DNA of 29,577 nucleotides from Candidatus Omnitrophota bacterium (GTDB lineage Bacteria; Omnitrophota; Koll11; Gygaellales; JAQTUY01). The notes under the pieces were generated by a model. The model was not told the DNA's origin and did not search any database. It saw only the letters and a program-made list of their open reading frames with translations. The position numbers and the translations under genes are program-made. Positions 24,310-29,577 of the stretch are shown here, in pieces (the first letter of the stretch is position 1; every line of letters starts with the position of its first letter). Where the stretch lies: the NCBI GenBank assembly GCA_028707105.1, contig JAQTUY010000003.1:1-29577 (forward strand), in the 5' to 3' direction.

Positions 24310-24886
24310 CCGTTTCACCTTTTAGGGCGGCAATGAAATATGAGGTGATCATATGGTCCAGAACCAGGTGCAAGTCTTCGACCGGGCCATATTCCCCTAT
24401 TTCGCTCTTGATATGGATGAGATGGTCGCAGAGCCCGGCTAATTTCCCTCCGGTAAAGCCCACCAGGCCGACAGTCGTTCCGCCCTTTTCTTTAGCCAAT
24501 TTTACGGCATTAACGACATTCGGGCTGTTCCCGCTGGCGGAAATAACTACCAAAACATCCCCCGGATTAAAATTATACTGGATTTGCATTGAAAAGATAT
24601 TCTCGTATCCATAATCATTGCCGATAGCCGTAAGCGCCGCGACATTATCATTGATGCTTTGGGTGCGAAAGCCCATGCCCGTTATCTTCCTTCCTACTTC
24701 GTCAAGGTCCTGGGCAAAATGGGACGCTGTCGCCGCGCTCCCTCCATTCCCGGCAAAATATATCGTTTTATTGTTGCGGCGGGCCTCCAGGAAGCAATTA
24801 ATAACGTCGTGAACTCTGACAGCGTCTATATTATTCAATAAAGTCGTCAGATACCCGCGGTACTTATTGACAAATTCTTCCACCAT
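24299..24886 (-). CDS. SIS-domain phosphosugar isomerase, GmhA-like
   Basis: A 195-residue SIS protein resembling sedoheptulose-7-phosphate isomerase GmhA. Seen are IYFAGNGGSAATASHFAQDL (42-61), LTAIGNDYGYENIFSMQI (85-102), GDVLVVISASGNSPNVVNAVKLAKEKGG (about 109-136) and the C-terminal EDLHLVLDHMI helix, the counterpart of the GmhA metal/catalytic region. There is no CBS domain, so it is not KdsD/GutQ. I choose the ATG at 24886 because AGGGAGAG precedes it and this leaves the upstream gene intact; a start 17 codons earlier would overlap that gene by 34 bases. GmhA makes D-glycero-D-manno-heptose 7-phosphate, and a C7 sugar phosphate would also suit a downstream cyclase. HldE and GmhB are absent from the window. 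Confidence 0.85.
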   Translation of the reverse strand: MVEEFVNKYRGYLTTLLNNIDAVRVHDVINCFLEARRNNKTIYFAGNGGSAATASHFAQDLDEVGRKITGMGFRTQSINDNVAALTAIGNDYGYENIFSMQIQYNFNPGDVLVVISASGNSPNVVNAVKLAKEKGGTTVGLVGFTGGKLAGLCDHLIHIKSEIGEYGPVEDLHLVLDHMITSYFIAALKGETDER

Positions 24887-24890
24887 TTTT

Positions 24891-24898
24891 CTCTCCCT
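24891..24898 (-). promoter_or_regulatory. Shine-Dalgarno AGGGAGAG fixing the SIS gene start
   Basis: The minus strand reads AGGGAGAG four bases before the ATG at 24886-24884, in the short gap after the oxidoreductase stop. It supports this ATG over in-frame codons inside the preceding gene. Confidence 0.7.
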
Positions 24899-24903
24899 AT
24901 GAT

Positions 24904-25935
24904 TTAGGTTTCTTTGATCTTGTATTTTTCTTTCCACCGCGGGTCGGCGCAGTAGATCTTATATACCAGTTTCATCGTCATCAACGCGTCATGGCTTGTT
25001 CCGGTCTTGACCGGCCGGTTATTTACAACGGCATCGGCAAATTCATCGACTTCGTCTTTCCAGGAAGTGTCGTCCAGGTAATTAATGATCTGCTCTTCCT
25101 GGGATCCGGCATTGCCCCCGGACCTGTGGATGATGTAAAGGCGCTCCTGCCCGTAGCTTTTTGACCCGGAGAGGATGCCTTGTAGGCTTAACGCCCCTTT
25201 TGTCAGGGCGATATCCAGCATGAACCGGTGCTGCCACTGGGTGGCGGTCGAGTGAAGGATGGCTACCCGGTGTTTTTTGTCGCGCATGATCGCGTACGCG
25301 TTATCTTCGACGTCATGGCCCCAGAATCCGTTTGAAATGAAGCTCTTGACTTCTACAAACTCCCCGCAAAAGAAGCGCATCAGGTCTACCATATGTATAC
25401 CCTGGTCTAAAAGGATGCCGCCTCCGGCAAATCTCCTGCAAGACCTCCATCCGCCTGAGAAAGGTATTATTTTGCTTTTTCCGTAAACCCCCCGCATATT
25501 GACTATTTGCCCCAGAATTTTTGACTGGATTATCCGGTGTGCTTCCTTGACCGAGTCATGGTACCGGTGGTTAAAACCGTATTTTAACTTTAAATCCGGG
25601 TATCTTTTTTCAACTTCAATGACATTTTTTATATCCGATACTGTCCTGCCGGGCGGTTTCTCGCAAAAAACATGCAAGCCCTTTTTTAAGCCCGCGATAG
25701 TTACTTCGGAGGCCAGGTAATTCGGCAACGATACGAATAATATGTCTAAGGGGACCTTAAGCAGCTCGCTGTAGTGCTTGAAGTATTCTATCCCGCCGGG
25801 CATAACGCCCCTGCCCTTCATTTTTTTATCGCAAACAGCCGCCGTTTTAAGCCTGGGATGCTGATCGATAAAACGATGCCTTATTTTTCCTACCACACCG
25901 TAACCGGCGATGCCTACACGTAATTTTTTCGCCAT
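24904..25935 (-). CDS. Gfo/Idh/MocA-family oxidoreductase (second copy)
   Basis: A 343-residue NAD(P)-dependent oxidoreductase. The Rossmann motif is RVGIAGYGVVGKIRH (6-20) and the catalytic-type EKP is in HVFCEKPPGR (88-97). FNHRYHD follows, then GGGILLDQGIHMVDLMRFFCGE with the conserved GxxxDxGxHxxDxxxF pattern of the substrate domain. It differs from the adjacent copy in having an AGGGILLDQGIH form and a shorter C-terminus. Members oxidise or reduce hydroxyls of sugars, sugar nucleotides or inositols, often at C3 or C4. AAGGAG lies nine bases before the ATG. A 16-base palindrome (25951-25966) covers the end of the preceding gene just upstream. Substrate not identifiable. Confidence 0.87.
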   Translation of the reverse strand: MAKKLRVGIAGYGVVGKIRHRFIDQHPRLKTAAVCDKKMKGRGVMPGGIEYFKHYSELLKVPLDILFVSLPNYLASEVTIAGLKKGLHVFCEKPPGRTVSDIKNVIEVEKRYPDLKLKYGFNHRYHDSVKEAHRIIQSKILGQIVNMRGVYGKSKIIPFSGGWRSCRRFAGGGILLDQGIHMVDLMRFFCGEFVEVKSFISNGFWGHDVEDNAYAIMRDKKHRVAILHSTATQWQHRFMLDIALTKGALSLQGILSGSKSYGQERLYIIHRSGGNAGSQEEQIINYLDDTSWKDEVDEFADAVVNNRPVKTGTSHDALMTMKLVYKIYCADPRWKEKYKIKET

Positions 25936-25956
25936 TCCTTGGTTCTCCTTTTTGAT

Positions 25957-27033
25957 CTAGATCAAATACTGGGTCAGCAGCTTATCGTTGCGCTCTCCCA
26001 GCCGGTCCGACTCAGCCTGTTCATCCAGCCGGACCCAGCGGCGCTCTTCATTGCTGCGGTAAAGCGCGTGCAAAAGCCTGATGGTATTGAGCCCGTCGTC
26101 AAATTCAACCGGATCCGGTTGCCCCTCAAGAATAGACTTAACCAGCATTTCATAGACCTTGTGATGACTTACTCCGTAGGCCATCGGGACTTCTTCGCTG
26201 TAAACAGCCTGTTCGGAAGGATCAGGTGAAAAAGCCTCGAGTTTATTGGTGCAGATCCCGCCAAGCACAGCCAGGCCCTTACTTCCTACAATAGAGACTG
26301 AAGCCTCAAAATCATCGGGCCTTGCGGCCATAGTGATCTCGATCTGCCCAAGCCCGCCGTTCTTAAATTTTACAATGCTCACGCCCGTATCTTCCGCTTC
26401 CAGCTTGGCGCCTAATTGCGCGAATGTAGAATTTACTTCTTCGAGCTCTCCGGCCAGGTAGCGCAGGATATCGATATAATGGATGCCTTGATTGACATGC
26501 GCCCCTCCATCCATCGAGAAAGTCCCCCGCCATGGCGCCAGGTTATAATAACGCTGCGGCCGGCACCAGCGTACCCGTACCGTTCCCAGCACCACATCGC
26601 CTAATTCACCGCTGGTCAGGGCTGACTTGACCCTCTGGACAGCCTTATTAAAGCGGTTTTGATAAACCGGAAATATCCTCACCCCTTTTTCTTGAGCTAA
26701 AGTCTTTAATTCCAGCCCGTGGGCTATGCGCAAGACCATTGGTTTTTCTAAAAGGATATGCACCGGCCTCTGGTTAAGGATGTCTTTGACGTGCTCGTAA
26801 TGAGCGCCGGTAGGCGTGGCCAGGGTTACGATATCAATGTCTTCTTTTTTGAGCATCTCGCGATAATTAGTGTACGCGCGTGAGCCTGCCTTTTCCGCAT
26901 GGCTTTTCGCTTTTTCCTCAATTAAATCGCAGGAAGCCACTAATTTGATCCCCTCGACCCCTTTAAGCATCTCCGCGTGATGAAAGGCCACGCGGCCGCA
27001 GCCTACAATAGCCAGGTTTAGACTCTTCTTCAC
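25957..27033 (-). CDS. Gfo/Idh/MocA-family oxidoreductase (first copy, WlbA-like site)
   Basis: A 358-residue oxidoreductase. NAD(P)-binding LAIVGCGRVAFHHA is at 7-20, the EKP motif is in ILLEKPMVL (93-101), and MDGGAHVNQGIHYIDILRYLAGE spans 174-196. The NQGIH-xxD-L form is also seen in WlbA/WbpB, which oxidise C3 of UDP-GlcNAcA, but the other genes of that pathway (WbpA, WbpD, WbpE, WbpI) are not here. The start is GTG at 27033, with GGAGG four bases upstream; no in-frame ATG with a ribosome binding site is nearby. It lies 10 bases after the cytidylyltransferase gene. The two adjacent Gfo/Idh genes may act in sequence or in opposite directions on the same intermediate. Substrate unknown. Confidence 0.87.
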   Translation of the reverse strand: MKKSLNLAIVGCGRVAFHHAEMLKGVEGIKLVASCDLIEEKAKSHAEKAGSRAYTNYREMLKKEDIDIVTLATPTGAHYEHVKDILNQRPVHILLEKPMVLRIAHGLELKTLAQEKGVRIFPVYQNRFNKAVQRVKSALTSGELGDVVLGTVRVRWCRPQRYYNLAPWRGTFSMDGGAHVNQGIHYIDILRYLAGELEEVNSTFAQLGAKLEAEDTGVSIVKFKNGGLGQIEITMAARPDDFEASVSIVGSKGLAVLGGICTNKLEAFSPDPSEQAVYSEEVPMAYGVSHHKVYEMLVKSILEGQPDPVEFDDGLNTIRLLHALYRSNEERRWVRLDEQAESDRLGERNDKLLTQYLI

Positions 27034-27043
27034 AACTCCTCCA

Positions 27044-27790
27044 TTATTTGATTTTTCGTTTCTTCAGGTATTCTTCAACAGTAGGAACGTCTTCGGGTAC
27101 ATCCACCCCGTAAGCTGTCACCAGGGCCTTGACCAGCCTGACGTTAAATCCGTCATTGATCAGCCGGAGCATATGAGTATCCTCGATGTATTCCAGTTCA
27201 CATTTTGGCGTCTCTGAGAAACGGCGGATAGCGTCGGCTTTCCATAAATAAAGCCCCACTTGTTTATAGTATTTTACATCCCTGTTCTTAAAATTGTACG
27301 GTACGACGCTGCGGGAAAAGAAAAGCGCCCGATCACCCGGCCCTTTGACGATCTTTACATTATGAGGATACTTGGCCTCTTCCAACGGTATTTCGGCATA
27401 CTGGGTCACGACGTCAAAGTCTTGATGGGCAAAAGCCGCCTCCAGGAAGGCGTCGATATCGGACGCCAATAACGCGGGTTCGTCCCCCTGGATCTCAGAG
27501 ACATAATCCGCGCCCATTCTTATGGATACTTCATTGGATCGCTCCGAGCAATTCTTATGTTCCGCGGATGTCATCAGGTAGCGCATACCCTTCGCTTTGC
27601 AGAATTTCTCGATATCTTCATGGTCGGTGGCCACGTAGATCTCTTTTAATATTTTTGATCCGGCGCAAGCTTCATAAACCCACTGGAGCATTTCTTTATC
27701 GAGGATCTTGACCAGCGGCTTACCGTAGAAACGGCTTGAAGCCATACGCGCGGGGATTACCGCGATGATTTTTTTATTATTATCGATCAT
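27044..27790 (-). CDS. KdsB-like CMP-sugar synthetase
   Basis: A 248-residue cytidylyltransferase of the 3-deoxy-manno-octulosonate (Kdo) CMP-transferase family. It has IIAVIPARMASSRFYGKPL (8-26), IYVATDHEDIEKF (51-63), EIQGDEPALL (99-108) with a metal-binding aspartate at 103, HNVKIVKGPGDRALFFSRSVVPY and GLYLWKADAI. In place of the usual KdsB segment SGT-[DE]R-xAE it reads NCSERSNEV at 80-88, and where KdsB typically has EQLR-xLE-G it has EDTHMLRLINDG. These sit in substrate-contact regions, so the acceptor may be a different sugar acid. There is no kdsA, kdsC or kdsD in the window. The gene follows the aminotransferase after 13 bases. The family is secure; Kdo as substrate is doubtful, so I give no symbol. 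Confidence 0.82.
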   Translation of the reverse strand: MIDNNKKIIAVIPARMASSRFYGKPLVKILDKEMLQWVYEACAGSKILKEIYVATDHEDIEKFCKAKGMRYLMTSAEHKNCSERSNEVSIRMGADYVSEIQGDEPALLASDIDAFLEAAFAHQDFDVVTQYAEIPLEEAKYPHNVKIVKGPGDRALFFSRSVVPYNFKNRDVKYYKQVGLYLWKADAIRRFSETPKCELEYIEDTHMLRLINDGFNVRLVKALVTAYGVDVPEDVPTVEEYLKKRKIK

Positions 27791-27803
27791 TTTTTATCCT
27801 GTT

Positions 27804-28865
27804 TTAGATCAATTCCTTGATTGTTTTAAATAACATTTCCATTTGCGCGGCATCGCCCACCGTGATCCGGATCAGGCCTTGCACGGGGATCTCTTTAAAC
27901 GGCCCCTTGATCCAGATATCCCTGTCTTCCAAGTCCTTAATAAGTTTAGCTGCATCTATTTCCGTTGGGAGGCGCACAAACACAAAATTTGTCACTGACG
28001 GAAGCATCTGGGCTCCGATCTTCGCGCATTCGCGTTCGATAATAACCTTACCCTTTTTAACATCGCGCACGCACTTTTGCATGATTTGGAGATGATCAAG
28101 CAGGTATTCCACAAATTTTGCGGTTACGGAAGTAATGTCATATGTTAATTTTACCTTAGTCAGGTTTTGGATGTTTTGAGGCTGGCTGACCAGATATCCC
28201 GCGCGCAAGGGCGCGATACCAAAAGCCTTGGAGAATGTGCGCGCGATGACCAGGTTATCATAGCGGTTTATCAAGGGAACTAGAGTGCCGGGGTAATAGT
28301 GATGGTATGCTTCATCGACTAGGACTAAACTGTTATGTCCTTTGGCCCGGTTGATAACCGCCTCAATATCTTTGTCAGGTAAAGCTGTCCCTGTGTGATT
28401 CGGATTAGCGATGATCACCAGCCTTGTCTTAGGCCCGATCTTATCAAGGATACGCTCAACCGGCAGCGAAAAGTCCGGATTGTATTCAACAGGTACTTTT
28501 TTGCCGCCGAACATATCCGTGTAGACCGGAAACATCCCGTAAGCAGGCTGTAAAAAAATGACCTCCTGCCCGTCATCTACATAGGCGTCAAAGACCATGC
28601 GGATCCCGGTATCGGACCCGTATGTCAGCAATAAATGATCCCGCCCCATTCCGACGAAATCCGCCAGTTTCTTATAAGTCGATTCCAGCGCCGGATAGGC
28701 CACGACCTCTTCAGGTTTGATAGTCTTCCAGACCGCGTCCAGCACTGCCTGCGGCAAAGGCGTAGTGCGCTCGTTATGATCCAGGCGCATGACCTTTCCG
28801 ATGCGCCCTTCTGTATTGGAAGGCGCGCGGGTGATCTTCTTTAATCTCTCTTTGACTTCGATCAT
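27804..28865 (-). CDS. HisC-like class I/II PLP aminotransferase
   Basis: A 353-residue fold-type I aminotransferase resembling histidinol-phosphate aminotransferase. It starts with MRLDHNERTTPLP (26-38), then LTYGSDTGIRM (80-90), FLQPAYGMFP (104-113), IIANPNHTGTALP (151-163) with the cofactor asparagine near 156, and LVLVDEAYHHYYP (180-192) with Asp184. The Schiff-base lysine 213 is in ARTFSKAFGIAPLRAGYL. No other his gene is present, so a role in histidine synthesis is unlikely. Similar enzymes in other loci aminate keto acids or phosphorylated sugars, and here it heads a set of sugar-acid enzymes. AAAAGGA precedes the ATG. Position between a GNAT and a CMP-transferase suggests it installs an amino group that is later acylated, but this is inference. 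Confidence 0.85.
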   Translation of the reverse strand: MIEVKERLKKITRAPSNTEGRIGKVMRLDHNERTTPLPQAVLDAVWKTIKPEEVVAYPALESTYKKLADFVGMGRDHLLLTYGSDTGIRMVFDAYVDDGQEVIFLQPAYGMFPVYTDMFGGKKVPVEYNPDFSLPVERILDKIGPKTRLVIIANPNHTGTALPDKDIEAVINRAKGHNSLVLVDEAYHHYYPGTLVPLINRYDNLVIARTFSKAFGIAPLRAGYLVSQPQNIQNLTKVKLTYDITSVTAKFVEYLLDHLQIMQKCVRDVKKGKVIIERECAKIGAQMLPSVTNFVFVRLPTEIDAAKLIKDLEDRDIWIKGPFKEIPVQGLIRITVGDAAQMEMLFKTIKELI

Positions 28866-28889
28866 AACAGTCCTTTTCTAGCGGTCCAA

Positions 28890-29447
28890 TTATTTGTTAA
28901 AGAATAGTTTAAAATCATCCTTTAATGCCGATAATGCTATGGCGGTGCGGTAGGCGCCGTTCTTGAACAGATAATCCCGCAGTTGGCCTTCTATCTTAAA
29001 GCCTGAGGCCTGGGCTGACTTTATTGAGGCGATATTATCCTTCAGAATAACTGCGGCGATCCTATGCAGATTCAGGGTATGGAATCCGTAGTATGCGGCC
29101 ATATTCCAGGCCAGTTTTCCGTAGCCCTTGCCCCAAACTTCCTTCCTGCCTATGACTATACCCAGGTCTGCCGAACGATGCACCCAGTCTATATTGTGCA
29201 GTCCGACGCAGCCGATATGCTTTTTTGATCTTTTTTCAATGATAGCGAGAACTATATCACTTTCGCTCTTTAAGATCTTTTTTATATAGTCTCTCTGTTT
29301 CTTTTGGGTATTCGGGAAGACCCCCTTATTTTGATATTTAGTTACTTGCGGATCATTAAACCAGGCATACCAGTCGCTTTTGGCATCTTTTGCGCCGGCA
29401 AGCCTCAAATAGATCCTCTCACCCTCAATAAAGACATCTTTCATCAT
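28890..29447 (-). CDS. GNAT acetyltransferase (RimJ/RimL-like)
   Basis: A 185-residue GNAT-fold protein. The opening IYLRLAGAKDAKSDWYAWFNDPQVTKY (12-38) and QRDYIKKIL match RimJ/PseH-type acetyltransferases. The core shows HIGCVGLHNIDW, SADLGIVIGRKEVWGKGYGKLAW with the acetyl-CoA loop and LNLHRIAAVILKDNIASIKSAQASGF with the N-xx-S-xK-xxx-GF closing motif. Two adjacent ATG codons (29447 and 29444) could start it; GGAGG lies six and nine bases upstream. Together with the trimeric acetyltransferase fragment just upstream it suggests N- or O-acylation of an amino sugar, possibly the one aminated by the HisC-like neighbour. The substrate is not visible. Confidence 0.85.
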   Translation of the reverse strand: MMKDVFIEGERIYLRLAGAKDAKSDWYAWFNDPQVTKYQNKGVFPNTQKKQRDYIKKILKSESDIVLAIIEKRSKKHIGCVGLHNIDWVHRSADLGIVIGRKEVWGKGYGKLAWNMAAYYGFHTLNLHRIAAVILKDNIASIKSAQASGFKIEGQLRDYLFKNGAYRTAIALSALKDDFKLFFNK

Positions 29448-29472
29448 AAGTTGCCTCCGGCTATCTTTTTTG

Positions 29473-29577
29473 TCAGCCCTTTTTCTCGGCCGCGTCCATT
29501 TGTTTTAATACCTTTGCGGGGTTGCCTCCAGCAATGCAATTGGCGGGGATATCCTGCGGAACTACGCTGCCCGCGGA
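29473..29577 (-). CDS. Left-handed beta-helix acetyltransferase, C-terminal 34 codons (cut by window edge)
   Basis: The minus strand from the window edge reads an open frame of 34 codons ending at the TGA at 29475-29473. It contains the terminal coil of a hexapeptide-repeat acyltransferase, with GSVVPQDIPANCIAGGNPAKVL at residues 3-24, the classic end of maltose O-acetyltransferase, NodL and CapG-like enzymes. The rest of the protein lies outside the window. It ends 25 bases before the GNAT start and probably belongs to the same transcript. Acetyl-CoA-dependent O- or N-acetylation of a sugar is likely; the target is unknown. Confidence 0.85.
   Translation of the reverse strand, partial: SAGSVVPQDIPANCIAGGNPAKVLKQMDAAEKKG

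Noticed and set aside
25951..25966. A perfect 16-base palindrome, TTTGATCTAGATCAAA, over the stop codon of the first Gfo/Idh gene
   Set aside because: About 0.5 perfect 16-base palindromes are expected by chance in a window of this size, and there is no U-run or second copy, so I do not call a terminator or operator.
25957..27033. A WlbA/WbpB role in making UDP-ManNAc3NAcA
   Set aside because: The motif is similar, but WbpA, WbpD, WbpE and WbpI homologues are absent.
21592..27790. 8-amino-Kdo synthesis (KdnA/KdnB plus CMP-transferase)
   Set aside because: KdnB is an iron-type alcohol dehydrogenase and KdnA a DegT-type aminotransferase; the proteins here are a DHQS-like cyclase and a HisC-like enzyme.
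21592..28865. A phosphonate pathway (KdsB-like transferase, 2-hydroxyacid dehydrogenase and aminotransferase also occur there)
   Set aside because: No phosphoenolpyruvate mutase or phosphonopyruvate decarboxylase is in the window.

Overview
The window is a surface-polysaccharide biosynthesis locus. All 31 genes I can support (29 complete, one cut by each window edge) lie on the minus strand, so transcription runs from base 29577 towards base 1. Genes are packed head to tail: most gaps are under 25 bases and several stop/start codons overlap (TAATG, TGATG or ATGA). Only two gaps exceed 60 bases (7563-7633 and 15457-15561). I see no RNA gene, insertion sequence, CRISPR array or phage gene. The gene set (nonulosonate and CMP-sugar enzymes, an O-antigen ligase/polymerase-like membrane protein, a phosphoglycosyl transferase) points to a diderm bacterium with LPS or a glycosylated surface structure. 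The style of the proteins suggests an uncultured lineage such as Omnitrophota or a relative, but that is a guess without database support.

Region A (29577-19795, upstream end): a cut left-handed beta-helix acetyltransferase, a GNAT acetyltransferase, a HisC-like aminotransferase, a KdsB-like CMP-sugar synthetase, two Gfo/Idh/MocA oxidoreductases, a GmhA-like SIS isomerase, a D-2-hydroxyacid dehydrogenase, an SDR, a 3-dehydroquinate-synthase-like sugar phosphate cyclase and a 592-residue putative glycosyltransferase. Together these look like a dedicated pathway for an unusual, probably CMP-activated, sugar or cyclitol that I cannot name. This is the most promising candidate for something undescribed.

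Region B (19792-13385): a GT2 glycosyltransferase, a YdcF/DUF218 protein, a large O-antigen ligase/polymerase-like protein with a soluble domain of about 330 residues inserted in its main extracytoplasmic loop (in visibly AT-richer DNA), an NAD-dependent epimerase/reductase and a GT4.

Region C (13383-8647): a WbuB-like GT4, an RmlD-like reductase, a FnlC/WbjD-type UDP-HexNAc 2-epimerase, a WbpV-type 4-keto reductase and the initiating phosphoglycosyl transferase. This is a 6-deoxy-HexNAc module (L-FucNAc, L-QuiNAc or L-RhaNAc, plus probably D-QuiNAc), but it lacks its own FnlA or WbpM dehydratase.

Region D (8629-1): a pseudaminic-acid-type module with PseB, an aldo/keto reductase, an SpsF-type cytidylyltransferase, a class III (glutamate-semialdehyde-type) aminotransferase, PseG, a methyltransferase, a radical SAM/SPASM protein, a GNAT, a WbqC-family protein and the N-terminal 84 codons of PseI. 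Classical PseC and PseF are not in the window. PseB is the only sugar-nucleotide 4,6-dehydratase seen and may feed both C and D. No flippase, ABC transporter or chain-length regulator is present, so the locus continues beyond the window.
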